From assembly GCF_051954455.1 (NCBI RefSeq), contig NZ_JBQCHS010000001.1:1-64000 (forward strand): a stretch of 64,000 bases of DNA, in the 5' to 3' direction. Position numbers and translations under genes: made by a program. This DNA comes from Pseudolysinimonas sp051954455. Lineage in GTDB: Bacteria; Actinomycetota; Actinomycetes; Actinomycetales; Microbacteriaceae. A model generated the notes under the pieces. The model was given only the letters and a program-made list of their open reading frames with translations, was not told where the DNA came from and searched no databases. Shown here piece by piece: positions 1 to 10,410 of this stretch (the stretch's first letter is position 1; each line of letters begins with the position of its first letter).

Positions 1-89
1 GATCGGCGCGTCCCGACCCGGGGACGTGCCGATCGGCACGAGTCCGCGTGCGGGGAGGCTCCGCCGCCTCCGTGCATAATGTGACGTCA

Positions 90-109
90 GGATGTGAACG
101 TACACATCC
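90..109. promoter_or_regulatory. LacI-type operator upstream of the first LacI gene
   Basis: A near-perfect palindrome has 7-bp arms GGATGTG and CACATCC around the centre AACGTA, with the central CG typical of LacI-family operators. It lies 10 bp after a possible -10 box CATAAT (75-80) and 18 bp before the GTG start at 128, so it is well placed for autorepression. Its half TGTGAACG recurs exactly in the operator at 1231-1250. No good -35 box is visible. Confidence 0.7.
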
Positions 110-127
110 GCCAACGAGGTCGGGACC

Positions 128-1153
128 GTGACGACACAGCCGAGCAGCACGCGCGCGCCGAACATCCGCGATGTCGCGCGCGCCGCCGGCGTCTCCTACC
201 AGACCGTCTCGCGCGTCCTCAACGACTCCCCGAACCTGCGACCGGAGACCCGGGAGCGTGTGCTGCAGGTCATCGACGAGCTCGGCTACCGCCCGAACCA
301 GGCGGCGCGCGCCCTGGTCACCAGCCGATCCGGCCTGATCGGCGTCCTCATCGCCTCCCGCGCCGCCGCCTACGGTGTGCAGACCTCGGTCTACGAGATC
401 GAGGACGCGGCGCGCGAGGCCGGGTACAGCGTGGCCATCGCGACCTGCCTGAGCGACGACGCCTCGCTCCGGCACGCGATCGACCAGCTGCTCGGCCAGG
501 CGGTGGAGGCGATCGTGGTCGTCGCGCCGCAGGCCCGCGTCTTCGACCTGATCCAGGCGCAGCCCCTCGGCATCCCCTATGTGTCGCTCGACTCCGAGCA
601 CCGCGACGAGGGGCACAGCGTGTCCGTCGACCAGTTCGAGGGCGCGCGCCTCGCGACGCGGCATCTGCTCGAGCTCGGCCACACCCGGATCCTGCACCTC
701 GCGGGCCCGCAGGACTGGATCGAGGCGGACGCGCGCATGCGCGGCTACCTCCGGGAGGTGGCGGACAACGAGCTCTATGTCCAGCCGCCCGTCCTCGGCG
801 ACTGGACGGCCGAGTTCGGGTACCGCGCCGGCCGTGAGCTCATGCACCGCATGGAGTTCACGGCGGTCTTCTGCTCCAACGACCAGATGGCGCTGGGCCT
901 CATGCACGCCTTCCGCGAGGCGGATGTCCGCGTGCCCGCCGACATCAGCGTCATCGGCTTCGACGACATCCCCGACGCCGCCCACTACTGGCCGCCGCTC
1001 ACCACGATCCGGCAGGACTTCGCCGAGATCGGCCGGCGCGCGATCGCCCTCGCCCTGGCGCAGCTGTCCGGGGAGCCGGCGCCGTACCCGACGGAGCCGA
1101 TCCGACCGCAGCTCGTGCTGCGCGCCTCGACCGGAGCGCCCGGTCGTCGCTGA
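128..1153 (+). CDS. LacI-family transcriptional repressor of the adjacent sugar ABC importer
   Basis: This is a 341-residue LacI/GalR-type repressor, the usual family length. The N-terminal helix-turn-helix spans about residues 12-66, with recognition helix SYQTVSRVLN and hinge motif NQAARALVTSRSG. The rest is a periplasmic-binding-protein-like effector domain ending in the usual D-I-S-V-I-G-F-D-D core. The GTG start at 128 has a GAGG ribosome site 7 nt upstream. The recognition segment YQTVSR is the same as in E. coli LacI, which fits the TGTGA-type operators at 90-109 and 1231-1250. It probably controls itself and the importer operon at 1303-5350. The inducer is probably a monosaccharide, but it cannot be read from the sequence. 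Confidence 0.9.
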   Translation: MTTQPSSTRAPNIRDVARAAGVSYQTVSRVLNDSPNLRPETRERVLQVIDELGYRPNQAARALVTSRSGLIGVLIASRAAAYGVQTSVYEIEDAAREAGYSVAIATCLSDDASLRHAIDQLLGQAVEAIVVVAPQARVFDLIQAQPLGIPYVSLDSEHRDEGHSVSVDQFEGARLATRHLLELGHTRILHLAGPQDWIEADARMRGYLREVADNELYVQPPVLGDWTAEFGYRAGRELMHRMEFTAVFCSNDQMALGLMHAFREADVRVPADISVIGFDDIPDAAHYWPPLTTIRQDFAEIGRRAIALALAQLSGEPAPYPTEPIRPQLVLRASTGAPGRR

Positions 1154-1192
1154 GCCGAGATGTCACGAGATGGTGACGGTCGCGAAACCCGT

Positions 1193-1250
1193 TTGACACG
1201 TCCGACGGCGCGCACTAATTTTTCGGGGTACCGTGTGAACGGTCACACGG
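1193..1250 (+). promoter_or_regulatory. Promoter and operator of the monosaccharide importer operon
   Basis: A consensus -35 box TTGACA (1193-1198) is followed after 17 bp by TAATTT (1216-1221), a TANNNT-type -10. The palindrome at 1231-1250, with arms CCGTGTGA and TCACACGG around ACGG, covers the expected start of transcription, a repressing position. Its TGTGAACG half matches the site in front of the LacI gene at 128. Confidence 0.75.
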
Positions 1251-1302
1251 ACGCGTCCATCCCGGTCGCGTCGACAGCGACGTCGAGCAGCGAAGGAGCA
1301 CG

Positions 1303-2846
<1,544 letters not shown>

Positions 2847-2850
<4 letters not shown>

Positions 2851-4148
2851 GCAACAAGTTCACGAACGCCGTCCGCACCCTCACCGGCGGACGCGGCATC
2901 AGCCAGTACTCCATGGTCATCGCGCTCGTCGTGATCATGGGCATCTTCGAGTGGCTGACCGGCGGTCTGACCCTCAACCAGGGCAACGTCATCAACGTCG
3001 TCCAGCAGTACTCCTACATCCTGATCCTCGCGATCGGGATGGTCATGGTGATCATCGCCGGCCACATCGACCTGTCGGTCGGGTCGGTCGCCGCCTTCGT
3101 CGGGATCATCGTGGCCAAGTCGATGTCCGACTGGCACCTCCCCCCGGTGCTCGCGATGCTGCTCGGCCTCGTCGTCGGCGGACTCGTCGGCGCCTGGCAG
3201 GGCTTCTGGGTCGCGTTCGTGCGCGTCCCGGCCTTCATCGTGACGCTCGCGGGGCAGCTGATCTTCCGCGGCGGCAACCAGCTCTTCGGGCAGTCCTCGT
3301 CGCAGTCCACGCCCGACAGCTACAACTGGATCGGCAACGGCTTCCTGCCGGACCCGGTCTGGGGCGTGCCGGCGAACCTCTCCACGTGCATCATCGGCGT
3401 GATCATCGTCGCGGTCATCGTCTTCCTCGAGGTGCGCGGGCGTCAGCGCCGCGTGCGCATGGGCGCGACCCGCCGGCCGCTCTGGACCTCGATCGTCAAG
3501 GTCGCCGCGCTCTCGATCGTCACGCTCTTCGCGACCTACCTCTTCGCGACCGGTCGCGCCGGGACCAGCTTCCCGATCGTGGGCATCATCGCCGGCGTGC
3601 TGATCATCATCTACACGTTCGTGACGAACAACACGATCTTCGGCCGCCAGATCTACGCGGTCGGCGGCAACGCCGCCGCCGCGGTCCTCTCCGGTGTCAG
3701 CAGCCGCCGCGTGAACTTCTTCGTCATGTTCAACATGTCGGTGCTGGCCGCGATCGCGGGCATGGTGTTCATCGGCAACGCGACGGCCTCCGGCCCGTTC
3801 GACGGCACCGGCTGGGAGCTCGACGCGATCGCTGCCGTGTTCGTCGGTGGCGCCGCGGTCGCGGGCGGCATCGGAACGGTGCCGGGATCGATCATCGGCG
3901 CCCTGGTCATGGCCTTCCTGGCCAACGGGCTCTCGCTGCTCGGCGTGCCGTCGGAGTGGACCTCGATCATCCGCGGCCTCGTGCTCCTCGTCGCCGTCGC
4001 GTTCGACGTCTACAACAAGACCCAGGGGCGCCCGTCCTTCACCGGCGCGCTGCTCCGCGGGCTCGGCATCGGCCGAACCCGCCCCCGGGGCGAGGCGGTC
4101 ACCGAGACCGCGCTCCCCGAGAACCCCTCCAAGCCCTCGCTGGGCTGA
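2847..4148 (+). CDS. mmsB: Monosaccharide ABC importer, permease (MmsB/GguB type)
   Basis: This is a polytopic membrane permease of 433 residues, longer than the roughly 320 residues of RbsC-type permeases. Hydrophobic segments run through the protein, for example near residues 20-35 and 50-70. The conserved GHIDLSVGSV motif is near residue 72, followed by the IVTLAGQLIFRGGNQL block. A hydrophilic insert near residues 200-220 is rich in Arg. The length and the SSSQSTPDSYNW-type loop fit the multiple-monosaccharide group, known for glucose, galactose, xylose and arabinose uptake. ATG at 2847 overlaps the mmsA stop by 4 bp. An upstream in-frame extension to 2568 is only mmsA read in another frame. 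Confidence 0.88.
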
Positions 4149-4234
4149 TCGAAGCCGATCGGCCCTCGACGGAAGGCGCAGACCGCACGACGGACTGCCC
4201 TGCAATCCACCACCAGAGATAAGCAGAAGGAACT

Positions 4235-5350
4235 ATGCGGAAATCACTCCTCATCGGGATCGCCACCGCGGCCATCGCGGTCACGGCGCTCGCCGGCTGC
4301 TCGAGCTCCCGCTCGAGCGGCGACAGCGGAAGCGGCAGCGGCGCCATCAAGAAGGGCGACTCCGTCGGCGTCGCGCTTCCCGCCAAGACCTCGCAGAACT
4401 GGGTGCTCGCCAAGCAGTCGTTCGACGACGCCCTGACGAAGGCGGGCTTCAAGGCCGACGTGCAGTACGCGGCGGCGAACAACACCGTCTCCGACCAGCA
4501 GAACCAGATCGACAACATGATCACCAAGGGCGACAAGGTGATCATCATCGCGGCCCAGGACGGCTCGCAGCTCGGCACGCAGGTGGCGAAGGCCAAGAAG
4601 GCCGGCATCACCGTCATCGCGTGGGACCGCAACATCCTCAACACGAAGAACGTCGACTACTACGTCGCCTTCAACAACTACCTCGTGGGCCAGCTGCAGG
4701 GCCAGGCGCTCATCGACGGCATGAAGAAGGCGCACCCGGACCAGTCGAAGTTCAACATCGAGCTGTTCGCGGGCTCGTCGACCGACGCCAACGCGACGGT
4801 GTTCTTCAACGGCGCGATGAGCGTGCTGAAGCCGAAGATCGACGACGGCACCCTCGTGGTGGCCTCGGGTCAGACCACGTTCCAGCAGGTCCAGACCGAC
4901 AACTGGGACCCGAAGAACTCGCAGGCCCGCATGTCGAACCTGATCACGAGCACCTACGCGAACGGCACGAAGCTCGACGGCGTCCTGTCGCCGAACGACA
5001 CCCTCGCGCGCTCGATCATCACGGCGATCAAGGCCGCCGGCCTCCCGAACCCGATCGTGACCGGTCAGGACTCGGAGACCGACTCGATCCCGCTGATCAT
5101 GCAGGGCATCCAGTACTCCACCATCTACAAGAACACCGATGAGGAGGCCAAGGGCGCGGTCGACGTCGTCTCGGCTCTCGCCGCGGGCAAGACCCCGGCG
5201 AACGTCGACAAGAACGACAAGACCAACGCGTACAACGGGACGATCACTGTTCCCTACGTCGCGCTCAAGCCGATCCTCGTGACGAAGGACAACGCGGTCG
5301 AGGCGTACGCCAACAACCCGACCCTCGAGGCGCTCGCCAAGAAGGGCTGA
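4235..5350 (+). CDS. chvE: Sugar-binding lipoprotein of the monosaccharide ABC importer (ChvE type)
   Basis: This 371-residue extracellular binding protein should deliver sugar to the mmsA/mmsB importer. It starts with a lipoprotein signal: MRKSLLIGI, a hydrophobic stretch and lipobox LAGC, with the lipidated Cys near residue 23, then a Ser/Gly linker. The body is a type-I periplasmic-binding fold (Peripla_BP_4), with GVALPAKTSQNW near the N-terminus and the hinge-contact pattern VIAWDRNI. The ATG has AGAAGG 4 nt upstream. A strong terminator follows 14 bp after the stop, closing the operon. The ligand could be xylose, arabinose, glucose or galactose. The nearby xyl genes make a pentose attractive. 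Confidence 0.87.
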   Translation: MRKSLLIGIATAAIAVTALAGCSSSRSSGDSGSGSGAIKKGDSVGVALPAKTSQNWVLAKQSFDDALTKAGFKADVQYAAANNTVSDQQNQIDNMITKGDKVIIIAAQDGSQLGTQVAKAKKAGITVIAWDRNILNTKNVDYYVAFNNYLVGQLQGQALIDGMKKAHPDQSKFNIELFAGSSTDANATVFFNGAMSVLKPKIDDGTLVVASGQTTFQQVQTDNWDPKNSQARMSNLITSTYANGTKLDGVLSPNDTLARSIITAIKAAGLPNPIVTGQDSETDSIPLIMQGIQYSTIYKNTDEEAKGAVDVVSALAAGKTPANVDKNDKTNAYNGTITVPYVALKPILVTKDNAVEAYANNPTLEALAKKG

Positions 5351-5364
5351 GTCCCCATCACGGA

Positions 5365-5399
5365 GAACGCCCCGGTCGCAGCTCGCGGCCGGGGCGTTC
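5365..5399 (+). terminator. Rho-independent-type terminator after chvE
   Basis: A perfect 11-bp stem (GAACGCCCCGG at 5365-5375 and its complement at 5389-5399) with a 13-nt loop starts 15 bp after the chvE stop. A long T-run is lacking, as is common in high-GC genomes. The stretch from here to 5575 contains no gene I can support. Confidence 0.8.
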
Positions 5400-5575
5400 C
5401 TCTGTGTGCGGCAGGTACCGCGCCCCGCCGCCCCCTTCGGATGTCCTGTCCGCAATGCAGTCGGGTGCGACAGATGTCGACTTCTGAGGGTGAGGAGGCC
5501 TCTCCGGGTCTGCCCATCCTGCATTTCGGGCACTGGCACTCGCACCGGCGGCCGGCGGACCGCACCGAGGCGCGG

Positions 5576-6592
5576 CTACGCGTTCGGGGTGACGATGTTC
5601 TTCAGCGTCGCCGCGTCGGTCGCGGTGGTCAGCGCCTCCTCGACCCGGTCGAGGCCGAAGCGCCCCGACACGAGCGCGTCGAGGTCGACGCGGCCGGTGG
5701 AGGCGAGCTCGATCGCGAGCGGCCAGGTGTTGGCGTAGCGGAAGACGCCCGTCACCAGCAGCTCGTAGTTCTGGATGCGCGCGACCGGCAGCTCGAGGTC
5801 GGGCTTGCCCATGCCGACGAGCACGACCCGACCGGCCGGCTTGACCGCGAGGATGCCGGAGCGCACCGCCGGCGCGGCACCGGACGCGTCGATGAAGGCG
5901 TCGACCTCGAGACCCTCGACGGACTCCGCGGCCGGGTCGATCACGCGCGTCGCGCCCAGCTTCAGCACCTGCTCGCGGCGGAGCTCCAGGATGTCGCTCA
6001 CGATGACCTCGCTCGCGCCGAACGCCCGCGCGACCTGCGCGGCCACGACGCCGATCGGACCGGCGCCCGCGATGAGCACCCGGCTGCCCGGCTTCGTGCC
6101 GGCCTTCTGGTTCGCCCAGATGCCCACCGACAGCGGCTCGCAGAGCGCCGCCGCCTCGATCGACATGCCGTCCGGGATCGGGTGCGCGTAGTCCGCCTGG
6201 ATCACGGCCGACTCGGCGAAGGCGCCGTCGATCGGCGGGGTCGCGTAGAACTCCATGAGCGGGCAGAGGTTGTAGCGCCCCGCCTTGCACTGCTCGCACA
6301 CGCGGCACGCGCGCTGCGGCTCGATCGAGACCCGCTCGCCCACGCGGTCGGCGGGCACGGCCGACCCGACCTCGATGATCGTGCCCGCGGACTCGTGCCC
6401 GAGGATCATCGGCTCCTCGACGACGAAGTCGCCGATCCGCATCTCGTGGAAGTAGTGGACGTCGCTCCCGCACACGCCGACCGCCTCGATGCGCACGCGC
6501 ACCTGGTCGGGGTCGAGGGGCACGACGGGCACGTCGTCGACCGTGACGGTCTCCTTGTCGTGCAGAACGCTCGCACGCATCGTGTCGGTCAC
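5576..6592 (-). CDS. Zinc-dependent polyol (xylitol/sorbitol-type) dehydrogenase
   Basis: This 338-residue medium-chain dehydrogenase of the sorbitol/xylitol group oxidises a polyol to a ketose, with NAD(P) and Zn. Visible are the catalytic-zinc region VCGSDVHYFHEMRIG, the LGHESAG motif, four structural-zinc cysteines in CRVCEQCKAGRYNLC and a Rossmann glycine pattern near VLIAGAGPIGVVAAQ. The GTG start at 6592 overlaps the xylB stop in a GTGA, so the two are translationally coupled. As third gene after xylA and xylB it would turn xylitol into xylulose for xylulokinase. Xylitol, sorbitol and arabitol cannot be told apart from sequence. Confidence 0.88.
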   Translation of the reverse strand: MTDTMRASVLHDKETVTVDDVPVVPLDPDQVRVRIEAVGVCGSDVHYFHEMRIGDFVVEEPMILGHESAGTIIEVGSAVPADRVGERVSIEPQRACRVCEQCKAGRYNLCPLMEFYATPPIDGAFAESAVIQADYAHPIPDGMSIEAAALCEPLSVGIWANQKAGTKPGSRVLIAGAGPIGVVAAQVARAFGASEVIVSDILELRREQVLKLGATRVIDPAAESVEGLEVDAFIDASGAAPAVRSGILAVKPAGRVVLVGMGKPDLELPVARIQNYELLVTGVFRYANTWPLAIELASTGRVDLDALVSGRFGLDRVEEALTTATDAATLKNIVTPNA

Positions 6593-8001
6593 GGCTTCCT
6601 CCTCGTGTACTGCTCCCGGATGATCGGGCGGGTGTCGCGGTCGGGTCGCGCGCCGACAGGGACCTCCCACGTCGGTCGCTCGCCGGTCAGCACCCAGGCC
6701 GCCTGCACCGCGGCGCCGAGCGCCACGTACTCGCCGGGCTGCGGCACCTCCACCGGGGCGTCGAACACCTGCGCGGCGATCGCGGCGACCGCGGGGTTCT
6801 GGGCGGCGCCGCCGATGAGCAGCAGGCGCTCGGCGACGACGCCCTGGGCGCGCACCGCGTCGAGGCCGTCGGCGAGGCCGCACAACATCCCCTCGATCGC
6901 CGCGCGGGCGAGATTCTCGCGGGTCGTCGACCCGAGGGTCATGCCGAACAGCGTCGCCGTGGCGTCGGGGTAGTTCGGGGTGCGCTCGCCCTCGAACCAG
7001 GGCTGCAGCACGAGGCCCGCGGATCCGGGCTCGGCCGCCAGCGCGAGCTCGCCGAGCTGCGCGTGGTCGACGCCGAGCAGCCGGGCCGTCGCGTCGAGCA
7101 CGCGCGCGGCGTTGAGCGTGGTGGCGATCGGCAGGAAGTTGCCGCTCGCGTCGGCGAAACCCGCGGCCGCGCCGGTCTCGTCGGCGATCGGGTCGGCGGT
7201 CACGGCGAAGACGGTGCCGCTCGTGCCGAGCGAGACCGCGACGTCGCCGGGGCGGGCGCCGAGACCGAGGGCGGCGGCGGCGTTGTCGCCGGCACCGGGT
7301 CCGACCACGATGCCGGCGGGGGCGGCGTCGGTCGCGGCGGTCTCGCCGGCCCGCTCGTCGGGCCCGAGCACCCGCGGCAGGACCGCGTCGTGCCCGAGCG
7401 CGGCGATCAGCAGCTCGCGGTCGTACTCGCCGGTCGGCGACCAGTAGCTCGTGCCGCTCGCGTCCGAGCGGTCGGTCACGAGCGCATCCAGCTGCGGTCC
7501 GAGCGGCGATGCGTCGGCCGGGCCGTAGCCGAGCAGTCGCCAGGTCAGCCAGTCGTGGGGGAGCGCGACGGCGGCGACGCGGGCCGCGTTCTCGGGTTCC
7601 GCATCCCGCAGCCAGCGGAGCTTCGTCGCGGTGAACGACGCGACCGGCACGCTGCCGGTGCGTCGCGCGAGCTCGGCCGCGCCGAACTCGTCGATGAGGT
7701 CGCGGGCCGCCTGCGCCGAGCGGGTGTCGTTCCAGAGGAGCGCATCGCGGATCACGCGCCCGTCGGCGTCGAGCACGACCATGCCGTGCTGCTGCCCGCC
7801 GATCGCGATCGCGGCGACGTCGTCGAGACCGCCCGCGTCGGTGACCGCGGTGACGAGCGCCGTCCACCACGCCGCGGGGTCGACCTCGGTGCCGTCGGGA
7901 TGCGACGCGCGCCCGGTGCGCACGACGGCGCCCGTCTCGACGTCGCGCACGACGACCTTGCAGCTCTGCGTCGACGAGTCGACGCCCGCGACGAGCGTCA
8001 C
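6589..8001 (-). CDS. xylB: Xylulokinase
   Basis: This 470-residue sugar kinase of the FGGY family phosphorylates D-xylulose to xylulose 5-phosphate for the pentose phosphate pathway. N-terminal VAGVDSSTQSCK is the phosphate-1 loop. AIGGQQHGMV and LLWNDTRS are typical of xylulokinases. PGAGDNAAAALGLG carries the expected catalytic Asp, and the C-terminal domain has LLIGGAAQNPAVAAI. The GTG start at 8001 has a strong AAGGAGA ribosome site. It lies between xylA (99 bp upstream, with a stem-loop in the gap) and the dehydrogenase with which it overlaps. The family is certain, and xylulose as substrate is strongly supported by xylA. Confidence 0.93.
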   Translation of the reverse strand: MTLVAGVDSSTQSCKVVVRDVETGAVVRTGRASHPDGTEVDPAAWWTALVTAVTDAGGLDDVAAIAIGGQQHGMVVLDADGRVIRDALLWNDTRSAQAARDLIDEFGAAELARRTGSVPVASFTATKLRWLRDAEPENAARVAAVALPHDWLTWRLLGYGPADASPLGPQLDALVTDRSDASGTSYWSPTGEYDRELLIAALGHDAVLPRVLGPDERAGETAATDAAPAGIVVGPGAGDNAAAALGLGARPGDVAVSLGTSGTVFAVTADPIADETGAAAGFADASGNFLPIATTLNAARVLDATARLLGVDHAQLGELALAAEPGSAGLVLQPWFEGERTPNYPDATATLFGMTLGSTTRENLARAAIEGMLCGLADGLDAVRAQGVVAERLLLIGGAAQNPAVAAIAAQVFDAPVEVPQPGEYVALGAAVQAAWVLTGERPTWEVPVGARPDRDTRPIIREQYTRRKP

Positions 8002-8020
8002 GGCGATCTCCTTCCGGCCG

Positions 8021-8072
8021 GTGCGCGGAATCCGCCGGTCACGGGGAGCCCGGACCAGCGGATTCTGCGCAC
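8021..8072 (-). repeat. Long inverted repeat (stem-loop) between xylA and xylB
   Basis: Two 20-nt arms (8021-8040 and 8053-8072) are complementary except at two positions, both of which can form G-U pairs in RNA. The loop is 12 nt. It lies in the transcribed gap just after the xylA stop and before the xylB ribosome site. It could stabilise the xylA 3-prime end or act as a partial terminator so that xylA is expressed above xylB. It might also be a member of a dispersed palindromic repeat family. Confidence 0.75.
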
Positions 8073-8100
8073 GGGGCGTGGCGGGGTGGGGCGGGTGGGG

Positions 8101-9291
8101 TCAGCGGGCGCCGAGCAGGTGCTCGGTCGCGAGCTGCTGCAGGCGCACGAAGCCGAAGCCCTTGCCGCCGAGGTACGCGTCGGTGTCGAAGTCCTCGAAC
8201 GCCGAGCGGTCCCCGAGCAGCTGCTCGTAGGTCTCGCCCTCGTTCAGGGTCGGCTTCGCGAGCTCCGCGACCTTGGCCCGCTCGAGCGTCTCCTGGACCT
8301 CGGGGTCGGCGCGGAACGCCTGCGCGCGCTCCTTGAGGAGCAGGTAGGTCGTCATGTTGGCGGCCGCGGCCTCCCAGACGCCCTGCTCGTCCTCGGTGCG
8401 GCTCGGCTTGAAGTCGAAGTGGCGCGGGCCGTCGTAGGGACGGCCTCCGAGGACGCCGCCGTTCTCGAGCAGGTCGACGAGCGCGAACGCGTTGTGCAGG
8501 TCGCCGTGGCCGAACGCGAGGTCCTGGTCGTACTTGATCGAGCGCTGGCCGTTCAGATCGATGTGGAAGAGCTTGCCGTGGTACAGCGCCTGCGCGATGC
8601 CGGCCTGGAAGTTGAGGCCCGCCATCTGCTCGTGGCCGACCTCGGGGTTGACGCCCGCGAGCTCCGGGTGCTCGAGGGTCTCGATGAAGGCGAGCGCGTG
8701 GCCGACCGTCGGCAGCAGGATGTCGCCGCGGGGCTCGTTCGGCTTCGGCTCGATCGCGAAGCGGATGCCGTAGCCCTTGTCGAGCACGTACTGCGAGAGC
8801 AGGTCGACGGCCTCCTTGTAGCGCGACAGCGCGGACCGCACGTCCTTGGCGGCGTCGTATTCGGCGCCCTCGCGGCCGCCCCACATGACGAAGGTCTCGG
8901 CGCCGAGCTCGGCGGCCAGGTCGATGTTGCGGAGGACCTTGCGCAGCGCGTAACGGCGCACCTGGCGGTCGTTCGAGGTGAAGCCGCCGTCCTTGAACAC
9001 CGGAGCCGAGAACAGGTTGGTGGTGACCATCGGGATCTTCAGCCCGGTGGCCTCGAGCGCGCCCTTGAGGCGGTCGATCTCGCCCTGGCGGACCTCGTCG
9101 GAGGAGCCGAAGGCGAAGAGGTCGTCGTCGTGGAAGGTGAGGCCGTAGGCGCCGAGCTCGGCGAGCTTCTGCACGGCGTGGACCGTGTCGAGCGGCGGGC
9201 GGGTCGGACCGCCGAAGGGGTCGGTCCCGTTGTAGCCGATGGTCCAGAGACCGAAGGTGAACTTGTCGGCGGGGGTGGGCTGGACGGCCAT
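8101..9291 (-). CDS. xylA: Xylose isomerase
   Basis: This 396-residue TIM-barrel enzyme converts D-xylose to D-xylulose using two divalent metals. With the ATG at 9291 the key residues fall at positions familiar from Streptomyces enzymes: His54 and Asp57 (TFHDDD), Glu181 and Lys183 (AIEPKP), Glu217 and His220 (NPEVGH), Asp245, and Asp255/Asp257 (KYDQDLAF). That numbering supports this start over an upstream in-frame ATG at 9339. GGGAGA sits 6 nt before the start. It is the first gene of a leftward operon with xylB and the polyol dehydrogenase, divergent from the LacI-type regulator at 9379. Confidence 0.97.
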   Translation of the reverse strand: MAVQPTPADKFTFGLWTIGYNGTDPFGGPTRPPLDTVHAVQKLAELGAYGLTFHDDDLFAFGSSDEVRQGEIDRLKGALEATGLKIPMVTTNLFSAPVFKDGGFTSNDRQVRRYALRKVLRNIDLAAELGAETFVMWGGREGAEYDAAKDVRSALSRYKEAVDLLSQYVLDKGYGIRFAIEPKPNEPRGDILLPTVGHALAFIETLEHPELAGVNPEVGHEQMAGLNFQAGIAQALYHGKLFHIDLNGQRSIKYDQDLAFGHGDLHNAFALVDLLENGGVLGGRPYDGPRHFDFKPSRTEDEQGVWEAAAANMTTYLLLKERAQAFRADPEVQETLERAKVAELAKPTLNEGETYEQLLGDRSAFEDFDTDAYLGGKGFGFVRLQQLATEHLLGAR

Positions 9292-9378
9292 GGAGGATCT
9301 CCCAATCGCGGCATCGTCGGCGGATAAGTGGTGGCTCACAACATATCACCGGCGCGAACTGCTGGCTAGAGTTACCGC
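9292..9378. promoter_or_regulatory. Divergent control region between xylA and its putative regulator
   Basis: These 87 bp must hold the leftward xylA promoter and the rightward regulator promoter. For the rightward gene, TAGAGT (9367-9372) ends 6 nt before the ATG, a leaderless-type -10. I could not identify a convincing palindromic operator or a good xylA -35/-10 pair, unlike in the three other LacI systems of the window. Confidence 0.5.
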
Positions 9379-10410
9379 ATGTCCGGCGACCTCGCCGCGC
9401 GCACGTCCGTGTCGCGCACCACGCTCTCGCGTGTCGCCGACGACGCCGACGTCTCGATCTCGACCGTCTCGAAGGTGCTCAACGGGCGCACCGGCGTTTC
9501 CGACGCGACGCGGCGCCGGGTCGAGGAGCTGCTCCGCGACCACGGCTACAACCGCCGGAACACCCAGCTGACCGTGGCGCCCCTCGTCGAGCTCGTCTTC
9601 CACGAGGTCGACAGCCCGTGGTCGATCAACGTCATCGCCGGCGTCGAGCGCGCGGCCCGCGAGAACGGGCTGAGCATGCTGCTCACGAAGAGCGGCGACC
9701 GGCACAAGCCGAGCCCGGACTGGATCGAGGGCGCGATGCAGCGCCGGCCCGCGGGCGTCATCCTCGTGTTCTCCGACCTGCAGCCCGACCACAAGCACCA
9801 GCTGCGCGCGCGCAACATCCCGTTCGTGGTCGTCGACCCGTCCGGCGATCCGGCCCCGGACGTCCCATCGATCGGGACGGCCAACTGGTCCGGCGGCTAT
9901 GCGGCCACCCGTCACCTGATCGACCTCGGCCACCGCGACATCGCGATCGTGGCGGGTCCCGACGACATGCTCTGCTCGACGGCGCGGATCTCCGGCTACC
10001 GGGCGGCGCTCGAGAGCGCCGGCATCCCGGTGCGGCGGGACTACATCGCGCCGAGCGGCGAGTTCCGCTTCGACGACGGCCTCCGGGCGGGCGGCGAGCT
10101 GCTGGACCTGCCGCAGCGGCCGACCGCGATCTTCGCGAGCAGCGACCTGCAGGCGCTCGGCGTCTACGAGGCGGCGCGGCGGCGCGGCGTCCGCATCCCG
10201 GACGACCTCTCGGTCGTCGGCTACGACGACGTCGACGTCGCGAGCTGGGCGGGGCCGCCGCTCACGACCGTGCGGCAGCCGCTCACCGAGATGGCCGCCG
10301 AGGCCGTCCGGCTCATCGTCCGACTGCGCGAGGGTGAGCTCGTCGACCACCTGCACGTCGACCTGGAGTCCCGCCTGGTCGTGCGCGAGAGCACGCGTCG
10401 GCCGGTCTGA
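9379..10410 (+). CDS. LacI-family regulator, probable xylose regulator
   Basis: This is a 343-residue LacI/GalR-family regulator with a slightly long N-terminus. The helix-turn-helix covers about residues 17-70, with recognition segment VSISTVSKVLNGRTGVS, and the C-terminal effector domain ends in the usual DDLSVVGYDDVD block. It is divergent from xylA with only 87 bp between, the usual layout for a local regulator, so control of xylA-xylB by xylose is inferred. The stop overlaps the ROK start in TGATG, so both regulators are probably made together. The ATG is preceded by TAGAGT and not by a Shine-Dalgarno sequence. Confidence 0.88.
   Translation: MSGDLAARTSVSRTTLSRVADDADVSISTVSKVLNGRTGVSDATRRRVEELLRDHGYNRRNTQLTVAPLVELVFHEVDSPWSINVIAGVERAARENGLSMLLTKSGDRHKPSPDWIEGAMQRRPAGVILVFSDLQPDHKHQLRARNIPFVVVDPSGDPAPDVPSIGTANWSGGYAATRHLIDLGHRDIAIVAGPDDMLCSTARISGYRAALESAGIPVRRDYIAPSGEFRFDDGLRAGGELLDLPQRPTAIFASSDLQALGVYEAARRRGVRIPDDLSVVGYDDVDVASWAGPPLTTVRQPLTEMAAEAVRLIVRLREGELVDHLHVDLESRLVVRESTRRPV

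Noticed and set aside
94..837. Arg-rich open frame overlapping the first LacI gene
   Set aside because: Out-of-frame shadow; the LacI frame at 128 has full domain content.
5406..5738. Small Cys-containing plus-strand open frame after the chvE terminator
   Set aside because: Half of it overlaps the dehydrogenase gene on the other strand, there is no ribosome site and no similarity to a known fold that I recognise.
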